A stretch of 64,000 nt of DNA, from the NCBI RefSeq assembly GCF_050874005.1, contig NZ_JBNMJV010000006.1, positions 1-64,000 on the forward strand. Reading direction: 5' to 3'. Under the pieces are notes generated by a model. That model was given only the letters and a program-made list of their open reading frames with translations. It ran no database searches and was not told the DNA's origin. The position numbers and the translations under genes were made by a program. The stretch comes from Huintestinicola sp050874005 (GTDB taxonomy: Bacteria; Bacillota; Clostridia; Oscillospirales; Ruminococcaceae). Positions 57,640 to 64,000 of this stretch are shown one piece after another. Position 1 is the stretch's first letter. The number at the start of each line of letters is the position of its first letter.

Positions 57640-58509
57640 TTATTGTTTGTTCTTGCTGTACTCGGAAATATCTTCGTCAAGAATAAGAAAATAAAGCATA
57701 ACGCACCTTGCCACAAGTGAAATGATACCCATAACTGCAAGAAATCCGAAAAGTCCTCCCAGACCAATGCTGCTGAATGCGGCTGTGGCAACGCCTGCGG
57801 TGATAATGCCGATGATATTGAATATAACGTCAATGCTTATCCACCAGGCAAGAGTTTCCTTTGCGGTGTTGCTGCCGATAAAGAACCTGATGAACAGATA
57901 AAGGAGAAAGCCCGAAATGCCAAGATCCAGCAGAATAGTCAATCCTCCGCCGCCTATCAGCGAAAGAAGATAGGAAAGTGTATTGTATCCGTACAGAGCG
58001 ATACCAACTCCCGCAACGATCTTTGTCTTTTTCCTGCCCTTTTCGTATTTTTCGGGGTCTACTGCCATACGTGCAGCGTAGAGATCGTCCATTGAGGAGG
58101 TCGTTCTCGGATTTGTCCTTCCCGATGTGCTTTGATAGGAACTTTGATATGAGCTTGATGTGCTCTTATATGAGCCTGATGTACTCTGATATGTACTTTG
58201 TCCCGAAGAGGAGGACTGCTGTGTGCTCTGCGGTCTTGCGGGTGCGGACATATCCTCGAACATAGGCTTAGGTTCGGCAGGCTTATCGGGTGTAACGGCT
58301 TTTTCCGCCTGCTTATCGAGGGCAGTTACCTCAGAGCCGTCCATTTCGCTGAGTACGGGCATTGCGATATCATCAAAATTGTCCATACTGTCGGAAGGAC
58401 GGGGAGTATCGTTAGCTGTTTCCTCAAGTCCCTCCGATGCGTCGGGGAGATCGTCATAGGTCTCTCCCGTATCGGGCAGATCAAGACCGTCCATTTTAAG
58501 TTCGTCCAT
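57640..58509 (-). CDS. Membrane protein with acidic N-terminus and Ser/Tyr-rich repeats
   Basis: The protein has 289 residues. Residues 1-90 are strongly acidic (MDELKMDGLDLPDTGETYDD), residues about 95-140 repeat YQSTSGSYKSTSSSYQS-like units, and four membrane helices fill 165-285. It ends DEDISEYSKNKQ. The repeats may be disordered. It forms a pair with the next membrane protein gene between rsfS and leuS. No function is recognised. Confidence 0.65.
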   Translation of the reverse strand: MDELKMDGLDLPDTGETYDDLPDASEGLEETANDTPRPSDSMDNFDDIAMPVLSEMDGSEVTALDKQAEKAVTPDKPAEPKPMFEDMSAPARPQSTQQSSSSGQSTYQSTSGSYKSTSSSYQSSYQSTSGRTNPRTTSSMDDLYAARMAVDPEKYEKGRKKTKIVAGVGIALYGYNTLSYLLSLIGGGGLTILLDLGISGFLLYLFIRFFIGSNTAKETLAWWISIDVIFNIIGIITAGVATAAFSSIGLGGLFGFLAVMGIISLVARCVMLYFLILDEDISEYSKNKQ

Positions 58510-58524
58510 TGTTAATTACCCCTT

Positions 58525-59034
58525 TCAGTTTTTATCTTTTTGTTTGCTTTTGCAGTATGCTTTAACGCTTTTGTCGAATAAGGTGAACCAGATAGGCACA
58601 CCGATAATAGCAAGGGAAATGAGCGATGATAAAACACCGTAGAGAACAGCCGTGCTGCCATATGCCGCAGTTGATATCAGCGACGGCACAAAAATAAGCA
58701 GAGAAATAGCGGCACATATGCAGAAAAACACTCCGAGAGCGATCCTTGCGCTGTTTTTGCCCATGACAAACATAACTCCGATAGCGGTAAAAAGAACCAA
58801 TGCAGCCATTTCGCCTATCCAATAGGATAATCCCTCCGACAGGTCGGGAATGGCTTTCAGAATATTTATCCCGCAAAAAATAAGGTAGAGTATTCCGATG
58901 ACCATGACCTTGATTTTTCCCTTTCGGGCAAGCTCACGCTGTTCGTAATCCGCAAAAGCCTTTGCTTTATCGTCATTCTCTTCTTCAGTCTGACTGTAGA
59001 GAGCGGAATATCCCATATCTGTGTTGTCTTCCAT
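58525..59034 (-). CDS. Four-helix membrane protein
   Basis: The protein has 169 residues, AAGGGGGACTTGAA before ATG 59034. A short acidic N-terminus (MEDNTDMGYSALYSQTEEEN) precedes a basic amphipathic segment and four membrane helices (about 42-160), ending in a Lys-rich tail. It is probably a diverged relative of the protein encoded next to it, with the same layout: acidic head and four helices. Function unknown. Confidence 0.65.
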   Translation of the reverse strand: MEDNTDMGYSALYSQTEEENDDKAKAFADYEQRELARKGKIKVMVIGILYLIFCGINILKAIPDLSEGLSYWIGEMAALVLFTAIGVMFVMGKNSARIALGVFFCICAAISLLIFVPSLISTAAYGSTAVLYGVLSSLISLAIIGVPIWFTLFDKSVKAYCKSKQKDKN

Positions 59035-59053
59035 TTCAAGTCCCCCTTAAAAA

Positions 59054-59419
59054 TTATTTTACCCACTCCGATATATCCACGTCCTCTCCGTCTCTCCAGA
59101 GACGTTCAAGGTTGTAGAATTCTCTCTGATCTTTGCTGAAAACGTGGACTACTATGTCACCGTAGTCGATTATCACCCAGTTGGAGCCGTTGTTTCCCTG
59201 AACTCTGTTGGGGGTGACGCCGTTTTCCTGCATTTTGTACTCCGCCTCGTCGGCAAGAGCCTTTGTCTGTGTGCTTGAGGTTCCGTCGGCAATTACGAAA
59301 TAGTCCGCAATTATGGTAAGGTCGCCAACCTTGATGACCTTGATATCCTCGGCTTTTTTGCTGTCGAGAGCCTTGACGATTATCTCAAGCTTTTGCTTTT
59401 GTGTAAGTGTATCCGGCAT
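59054..59419 (-). CDS. rsfS: Ribosome silencing factor RsfS
   Basis: The protein has 121 residues from ATG 59419 after GAAAGGCGG. It is the RsfS/YbeB/Iojap family: KKAEDIKVIKVGDLTIIADY, FVIADGTSSTQTKALAD and DYGDIVVHVFSKDQREFYNL. It binds L14 and blocks subunit joining when nutrients are short. Its place after yqeK and nadD is conserved in Firmicutes. Confidence 0.96.
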   Translation of the reverse strand: MPDTLTQKQKLEIIVKALDSKKAEDIKVIKVGDLTIIADYFVIADGTSSTQTKALADEAEYKMQENGVTPNRVQGNNGSNWVIIDYGDIVVHVFSKDQREFYNLERLWRDGEDVDISEWVK

Positions 59420-59432
59420 AAAAAACCGCCTT

Positions 59433-60020
59433 TCATCTGAAAATTTCAGCGTAATGATTATAAGCCTGCGTGGTGCTTTCGGGTATAAGCGAGCCTTTGG
59501 CAATAACATCGCTTACCGAAAAGCTTATGGCTTCAAGCATAGCCTTCTGCAAATTCTCAAAGGCAAGCTTGCGCATTTTTCCCACGTCCTTATAGGAACG
59601 ATCCTCGGAAATAAGGTCGGCAAGGTAGATTATCTCCTCAGTTTTTGACATTCCCGCCCTTGCGGCTGTATGGAACCGCACCGCCATCAGGATATCCTCG
59701 TCGGCAATGTGCAGAACGTGCTCGCAGTACCAGGAGCCTGCCGCAGCGTGATACAGCGCAGGTATCTTCTCCTCAACGGGACTGAGGGGAACGATACATT
59801 CCCTGCCCATTTTAAGCTGTTCCTCGGGAGGTATCTCCTTGCAGATATCGTGGATAAGCCCTGCAAGATAGCATTTCCCCCTGTCTGCGCCGAATTTCTC
59901 CGCCAGCTTGTCTGCGGCGGCGGCAACATTCAGACTGTGGGTATATCTTTTCTTTGAGAGCCTTATTTTAAGGATATCCTTTATTTCTTCCGTATCGGCT
60001 CCGCAGATATCAACTGCCAT
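59433..60020 (-). CDS. yqeK: YqeK-type HD phosphohydrolase
   Basis: The protein has 195 residues, ATG 60020 directly abutting the nadD stop. HD motifs are YTHSLNVA, AGLIHDICKE, LYHAAAGSW and AVRFHTAARAG. YqeK enzymes split diadenosine tetraphosphate symmetrically, and they are encoded beside nadD in many Firmicutes. It reads as a complete enzyme. Confidence 0.94.
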   Translation of the reverse strand: MAVDICGADTEEIKDILKIRLSKKRYTHSLNVAAAADKLAEKFGADRGKCYLAGLIHDICKEIPPEEQLKMGRECIVPLSPVEEKIPALYHAAAGSWYCEHVLHIADEDILMAVRFHTAARAGMSKTEEIIYLADLISEDRSYKDVGKMRKLAFENLQKAMLEAISFSVSDVIAKGSLIPESTTQAYNHYAEIFR

Positions 60021-60641
60021 TTAACGATCACCCTGTTTATAAATAGACTTAGACATAATATATTGTACTACATTTTTATCAACATAGCAAGATATATCTT
60101 GATTTTTTACAATTTTTTTACGGATCTCGGTAGATGAAATGTCAAAAGGCTCTGTTTCTATGATCGTGACCTTGCCGCCCAAAGCCTTTACCTTTTCAGC
60201 ATATTCCTCTATTCTCCGTGACTCCTTGGGGGAGCGTGAGACTGCTGCAATTTGGGCGATACTTATAATATCCCGAAAACTGTTCCAGGTGGGCAGAGTG
60301 GCAAGGGAGTCGCTGCCCACGGTCAGGATAAGCTTGTCCTCGGGATAAAGCTTTTGCAGATACCTGAGGGTCTCACAGGTGTAGCTGAGAGTTCCTTTTT
60401 TTATCTCAAAGTCCGAGACCTCGCAGCGGGGGAGCTTTTCAAAGGCAAGTCTGCACATCTCCAGCCTGTCCTCGCAATTTGCTCTGTTTTCGGTATCAAG
60501 CCCTGCTTTAAAAGGATTTACAAATGCGGGCATAATTATTACTCTGTCGGGGGAAAGACTGCTCTCAAGCAGGGACTTCACCGCATTTACGTGACCTAAA
60601 TGAACAGGGTCAAAGCTGCCGCCGAAAAGTGCCGTTATCAC
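60021..60641 (-). CDS. nadD: Nicotinate-nucleotide adenylyltransferase
   Basis: The protein has 206 residues from GTG 60641, overlapping the yhbY stop (GTGA). The nucleotidyltransferase motif is GGSFDPVHLGH and the second ATP motif is ISSTEIRKK. It makes deamido-NAD from nicotinate mononucleotide and ATP. The order yhbY-nadD-yqeK-rsfS is the classic Firmicute cluster. Confidence 0.96.
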   Translation of the reverse strand: MITALFGGSFDPVHLGHVNAVKSLLESSLSPDRVIIMPAFVNPFKAGLDTENRANCEDRLEMCRLAFEKLPRCEVSDFEIKKGTLSYTCETLRYLQKLYPEDKLILTVGSDSLATLPTWNSFRDIISIAQIAAVSRSPKESRRIEEYAEKVKALGGKVTIIETEPFDISSTEIRKKIVKNQDISCYVDKNVVQYIMSKSIYKQGDR

Positions 60642-60946
60642 TTTTTCTTTTCTGCCTTGGGCAGCTCTATTTTAGGCTCCTGGGGATTTCTCTTGAAAAG
60701 CACAAGCTTGTTGCCGATGGTCTGAACAACCTCGGACTTTGTTGCCTCCGCAAGCTCTGCTGCCGCTTCCGCAGATGAGAGCATTGCCGTTTCAAGGACT
60801 TTAAGCTTGACTATCTCTCTTGCCTTGAGAGCGTCGTTTACCTGGGTGATAAGGTTCTCACCGATGCCGCCCTTGCCCACCTGCAAAATGGTGTCCTCTT
60901 TGGCGGCTATTCCTCTTAAATAGGCTCTTTGTTTGCTTGTAAGCAT
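60638..60946 (-). CDS. yhbY: YhbY/CRS1 RNA-binding protein
   Basis: The protein has 102 residues with a CRS1-YhbY fold: LTSKQRAYLRGIAAKEDTIL, the GKGG loop (QVGKGGIGENL), and IGNKLVLFKRNP. It binds pre-50S ribosomal particles and assists assembly. The C-terminus is a Lys-rich tail. GGGAGAGAAATAAA precedes ATG 60946. Confidence 0.94.
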   Translation of the reverse strand: MLTSKQRAYLRGIAAKEDTILQVGKGGIGENLITQVNDALKAREIVKLKVLETAMLSSAEAAAELAEATKSEVVQTIGNKLVLFKRNPQEPKIELPKAEKKK

Positions 60947-60947
60947 T

Positions 60948-61520
60948 TTATTTCTCTCCCTTTATTACTTTTTCAAACTTCCTCAAAGCGTCGCTTCTGT
61001 GGCTCACCTTGTTTTTCTCCTCGGCGGAAATTTCCGCAAAGCTTTTGTCGCCGTACATAAAGATAGGGTCATAGCCGAAGCCGTTGGTGCCTTTCTTTTC
61101 ATATCCTATTTTACCCTCGCAGATGCCTGTGACCACGTGCTTTCCGCCCTTTTCGTCAATGTAGCATATGCAGCACTTGAACCTCGCTGTCCGCTTTTCG
61201 TCGGGAACTCCCTCAAGCTCGGAAAGCACCCTTGCACACCGCTTTCCCTCCTCGGCATATCTTGCGGAGTATATTCCGGGTGCGCCGTTCAGTGCGTCTA
61301 CCTCAAGTCCGCTGTCGTCGGCGATAACGGGGGTTTTAAACATATCGTAAATTGCTTTTGCCTTGAGATATGCGTTTTCATCAAAGGTGGTGCCTGTTTC
61401 CTCCACCTCGATGTCGGCTCCCGCCTCGCTCTGGGAGACTACCTCAAAGCCCTCCGGCTCAAGTATCTCTCTGAACTCTCTCAGCTTGTTTTTATTGTTG
61501 GAAGCAAGTATAAGCTTCAT
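60948..61520 (-). CDS. rdgB: XTP/dITP pyrophosphatase (Ham1/RdgB)
   Basis: The protein has 190 residues from ATG 61520 (MKLILASNNKNKLREFREIL) after AGAGGTGTTAAT; an upstream in-frame ATG at 61541 lies inside ftsY. Motifs are TFDENAYLKA, IADDSGLEVDALNGAPGIYS and FGYDPIF. It cleans deaminated purine nucleotides from the pool. The end is one base from the yhbY start region. Confidence 0.96.
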   Translation of the reverse strand: MKLILASNNKNKLREFREILEPEGFEVVSQSEAGADIEVEETGTTFDENAYLKAKAIYDMFKTPVIADDSGLEVDALNGAPGIYSARYAEEGKRCARVLSELEGVPDEKRTARFKCCICYIDEKGGKHVVTGICEGKIGYEKKGTNGFGYDPIFMYGDKSFAEISAEEKNKVSHRSDALRKFEKVIKGEK

Positions 61521-61533
61521 ATTAACACCTCTC

Positions 61534-62826
61534 TTATTCATCCTCGCTGTCTTTTTCCTTCTTGCCGAAGGATATCTCCTTGAACAGGAAGCCGAATTTT
61601 CCGTCCCTCAGACTCTTCTTTTCCGCAGGCTTTTCTTTCTCGGGAGCTTCTTCGGTTTCTTCCTCGCTGTCGGCGGTTTCACAGAGAGGCTCATTTTCGG
61701 GGATATCTTCGGAAATTTCTTCTTCGCTTGTTTCTGTTACAGCTTCGGACAGCTCGTCGGCTGTTTCTTCATCGGATACATCGGAAATATCCTCTGTCTC
61801 GTTTTCGGGAACAGTTTCTTCAATGACTTCCTCTTCGGGAATGTCCTCGGAAATATCTTCGTAAGCTTCGTCCTCACCGTCTCCCGTAAGTCTCTCGTAA
61901 TTTCCGCTGAACTCAGTATCGGAAACGAAAAGCGCCTCTGCATAATCGTGAGCGGAAAAGTCCATAAGGTCGTCTATCTTCTCGCCAACGCCCACAAGCT
62001 TTACGGGAATTCCAAGCTCACGGTGAATGGTGATGATGATTCCGCCCTTTGCCGTACCGTCAAGCTTTGTGAGCACAATGCCCGTAATATCCGCAGTTTC
62101 AGAGAAAAGCTTTGCCTGATTTACGGCGTTCTGACCTGTGGTGGCGTCAAGGACAAGAAGGGTCTCAAGGGAACAGCCCTCCGCCTGCTGACGGCATATC
62201 CTTGTTATCTTTTTCAGCTCGTCCATAAGATTTTTTTTGTTGTGAAGTCTGCCTGCTGTGTCGCAGATAACTACGTCCGCACCCCTTGCCTTTGCCGCTG
62301 TGATGGCGTCAAAAACCACCGCTGCAGGGTCGGAGCCTTCAGAATGCTTTACTATCTCGGCTCCCGCTCTTTCCACCCATACCTGGAGCTGGTCTATAGC
62401 TGCCGCACGGAAGGTGTCCGCCGCAGCCACAATGACCTTCTTGCCCTCGGAGGTGAGCCTTGCGGCAAGCTTTCCGATGGTGGTGGTCTTTCCTGCTCCG
62501 TTTACGCCGATGACCATTATTACCGCAGGCTTTGAGGAAAGGTCAAGCTTTTTGTCCTCTCCCAGCATTTCGGTGATTATTCTTTTCAGCTCGTCCTTGA
62601 TGAGCGCAGGCTCTTTTATGCCCTTTTCTTTTACCGCTTTTCTCAGCTCCGAGCAGATATCAACAGAGGTCTGCACGCCGATGTCGCACATAATGAGAGT
62701 TTCTTCCAGCTCCTCAAAAAAATCCTCGTCGATCTTTGTAAAGGAGTTCAGCAGGGAATTGACCTTTCCCATCATAGAGTCCCTTGTTTTTTTGATGCCT
62801 TCGGCAATTTTTTCAAAAAATCCCAT
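61534..62826 (-). CDS. ftsY: Signal recognition particle receptor FtsY with C-terminal acidic tail
   Basis: The protein has 430 residues from ATG 62826 (MGFFEKIAEGIKKTRDSMMG) after GAAAGGAAGGG. The N domain (1-95) and GTPase G domain (96-302) are standard: GVNGAGKTT (107-115), DTAGR (189-193), TKLD (253-256). The acidic region that normally precedes the N domain is instead at the C-terminus (about 313-400, rich in Glu/Asp), followed by a basic amphipathic end (KKSLRDGKFGFLFKEISFGK). It docks ribosome-SRP complexes at the membrane. Confidence 0.95.
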   Translation of the reverse strand: MGFFEKIAEGIKKTRDSMMGKVNSLLNSFTKIDEDFFEELEETLIMCDIGVQTSVDICSELRKAVKEKGIKEPALIKDELKRIITEMLGEDKKLDLSSKPAVIMVIGVNGAGKTTTIGKLAARLTSEGKKVIVAAADTFRAAAIDQLQVWVERAGAEIVKHSEGSDPAAVVFDAITAAKARGADVVICDTAGRLHNKKNLMDELKKITRICRQQAEGCSLETLLVLDATTGQNAVNQAKLFSETADITGIVLTKLDGTAKGGIIITIHRELGIPVKLVGVGEKIDDLMDFSAHDYAEALFVSDTEFSGNYERLTGDGEDEAYEDISEDIPEEEVIEETVPENETEDISDVSDEETADELSEAVTETSEEEISEDIPENEPLCETADSEEETEEAPEKEKPAEKKSLRDGKFGFLFKEISFGKKEKDSEDE

Positions 62827-62836
62827 AAATATTCCC

Positions 62837-62941
62837 TTCCTTTCTTGAGAGTTTTGTGTTTTCCGTAAGGAAATTTCGGTCGTCAGACCGAAAAACAAAA
62901 CTCGGAGTTTGAAAATCTTTGATTTTCAAACTAATTCCTCC
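62837..62941 (-). repeat. Dispersed intergenic structured element, copy B
   Basis: Read on the minus strand it runs from GGAGGAATTAG to CAAGAAAGGAA, the ftsY ribosome site. It contains hairpin AGTTTGAAAATC-AAA-GATTTTCAAACT, and a helix GAGTTTTGT/ACAAAACTC that encloses TTCGGTC-TGAC-GACCGAA and TTTCC-TTAC-GGAAA. The borders, first hairpin and outer helix match copy A (23046-23168) almost base for base. The inner arms differ but still pair. It lies between smc and ftsY in the same operon direction. Confidence 0.82.
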
Positions 62942-62957
62942 AAATATTTATTCATAT

Positions 62958-64000
62958 TTAGTCGGTTATATCTTCTGCAGGTGGCTGTTCCATTTTCAGA
63001 AGCCTTGAAATGCCTTTTTCCTGCATCGTTACGCCGTACATAACGTCCGCTTCCTCCATAGTTCCTCTACGGTGGGTAACGGTGATAAACTGGGTGGTAT
63101 CGGTGAAATTATGAAGATACTGGGCGTATCTTGTAACGTTCATATCGTCAAGCGCCGCCTCGATCTCGTCAAGGATACAAAATGGCGCAGGACGGAGCCT
63201 CAGTATGGCAAAGTATATGGCAATAGCCACAAACGCCTGCTCGCCGCCCGACAGCAGGGACAGGCTTTTGATGACCTTGCCCGGGGGAGCCACGTTTATC
63301 TCAATTCCCGATTCAAGCACATCGTCGGGGTCGGTGAGGGTAAGCTCAGCCTTTCCGCCGCCGAAAAGCTCGGTGAATATCTGCTTGAAGTTCTGATTTA
63401 TGATATTGAAGCTTTCGGAGAATTTCTGCTTCATTGTTTCTGTCAGCTCGTCGATAAGCTTTTCAAGCTCACGCTTGGAGCTGTTCACATCGGAAAGCTG
63501 TCCCGACATAAATTCGTATCGCTCCGAGACTTCCTTGTATTCCTCGATAGCCGAGAGATTTACCGTTCCGAGAGCTCTTATCTTCTGCTTTACGGTGCCG
63601 AGACGAAGACTTATTTCGGCGTTGTCTGCGTCCTTTATGGCAAGCTCCTCCGCTTCCGAGGGGTACAGCTCGTACTGCTCCGCCATATCGGAGATTATCT
63701 TGTCGTATGCGGACTGAGCAGACTTGTGCCGCTCCTCGAGACGGGTCTTTTCGGCGCCGAATTTTTCCTTTTCGGCGTTCTGCTCCTTTATCCTGCTGCG
63801 AATTCCGTTGGAGCGCTTTTCAAGCTCAAGATTATTGCTCTGGGTTTCGGCGATCTCCGAATTTATTTCGGCAGTTCTGTCTCCTGCGCCTTTAAGCTCG
63901 CTCTCACGCCGGCGGATAAGCTCCTCTCTTTCGGCAATGAGCTTTTTCTGCTCCTCGATGGCAAGTGCGGACTTCACAGAGCTGTCGCCGATGCTCCTGC
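62958..64000 (-). CDS. smc: SMC chromosome segregation protein (C-terminal part)
   Basis: About 347 codons are in the window; the frame is open to the right edge, so the gene starts outside. The coiled-coil arm (to about codon 150 of the visible part) is followed by the head: VSERYEFMSGQLSDVNSSKR, the signature LSLLSGGEQAFVAIAIYFAI and Walker B PFCILDEIEAALDD. It ends with a Pro/Glu/Asp tail. SMC with ScpAB compacts and separates chromosomes. It precedes ftsY, a conserved order in Firmicutes. Confidence 0.96.
   Translation of the reverse strand, partial: RSIGDSSVKSALAIEEQKKLIAEREELIRRRESELKGAGDRTAEINSEIAETQSNNLELEKRSNGIRSRIKEQNAEKEKFGAEKTRLEERHKSAQSAYDKIISDMAEQYELYPSEAEELAIKDADNAEISLRLGTVKQKIRALGTVNLSAIEEYKEVSERYEFMSGQLSDVNSSKRELEKLIDELTETMKQKFSESFNIINQNFKQIFTELFGGGKAELTLTDPDDVLESGIEINVAPPGKVIKSLSLLSGGEQAFVAIAIYFAILRLRPAPFCILDEIEAALDDMNVTRYAQYLHNFTDTTQFITVTHRRGTMEEADVMYGVTMQEKGISRLLKMEQPPAEDITD

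Noticed and set aside
57583..57660. T-box leader for leuS
   Set aside because: The gap to the upstream gene is only about 57 bases and contains no T-box core.
62827..62898. N-terminal extension of FtsY through the repeated element
   Set aside because: The frame is open through the structured element, but the ribosome site GAAAGGAAGGG directly precedes MGFFEKI, the expected FtsY start.

Overview
The window looks like a chromosomal stretch of a Gram-positive Clostridia species, most likely a gut or rumen Ruminococcus-type bacterium (Oscillospiraceae). The grounds are strong TTGACA-17-TATAAT promoters, AGGAGG ribosome sites, frequent TTG and GTG starts, ribosomal protein L27 with a cleavable N-terminal extension next to its protease Prp, a YolD plus Y-family polymerase pair, and the nadD-yqeK-rsfS and smc-ftsY gene orders. 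This assignment is inferred from gene content, not from a search.

Layout. 1-3640: right end of an integrated mobilizable element (coiled-coil DNA-binding protein, oriT-like region, two MobC-like proteins, excisionase, tyrosine integrase) abutting the 3' end of a tRNA-Glu gene. No relaxase is visible, so the rest of the element lies to the left or is lost. 3.6-7.8 kb: tRNA-Met/tRNA-Glu operon, a membrane protein, and a three-gene ABC importer. 8-16.6 kb: a MarR gene with duplicated operators, then a rearranged block holding a truncated ABC exporter, a 15-codon ftsH-like stub, a GH3 gene lacking its start and a coiled-coil secreted protein lacking its end, followed by an MMPL exporter operon opposite a TetR regulator; its kinase gene has an in-frame TGA. 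16.8-21.3 kb: polar amino acid ABC importer and a 2-hydroxyacid dehydrogenase preceded by a possible structured RNA. 21.4-25.9 kb: tRNA-Ser, patatin, YolD/Y-polymerase, and an unknown protein. 26-27.7 kb: rplU-prp-rpmA and a rhomboid protease. 28.5-33.5 kb: CUT1 sugar importer without an ATPase, and a PAS-GGDEF-EAL protein.

33.5-42.1 kb is the most unusual gene region: one operon with a CNNM/CorC-type membrane protein followed by five tandem, diverged transglutaminase-fold lipoproteins, all keeping a Cys-His-Asp triad. 42.4-48.1 kb holds an ABC-2 exporter, several small proteins (including a 47-residue Asn/Gln-rich one), and an SPFH / YhfC / four-TM / ribbon-helix-helix operon with a tandem palindromic operator. 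48.2-52.6 kb: a heterodimeric ABC exporter and a polysaccharide deacetylase. 52.6-64 kb: housekeeping genes on the minus strand (endonuclease IV, yqeG, rpsU, leuS, rsfS, yqeK, nadD, yhbY, rdgB, ftsY, smc).

The best candidates for undescribed biology are: a dispersed intergenic element present twice (23046-23168 and 62837-62941), always just before a ribosome site in an operon, whose inner hairpin differs in sequence but keeps its pairing; the integrase promoter held inside a 20-bp inverted repeat; the five-gene transglutaminase array; and the SPFH/YhfC/RHH cluster. The block at 9276-11100 has chimeric junctions at both ends and should be tested for misassembly before any biological reading.
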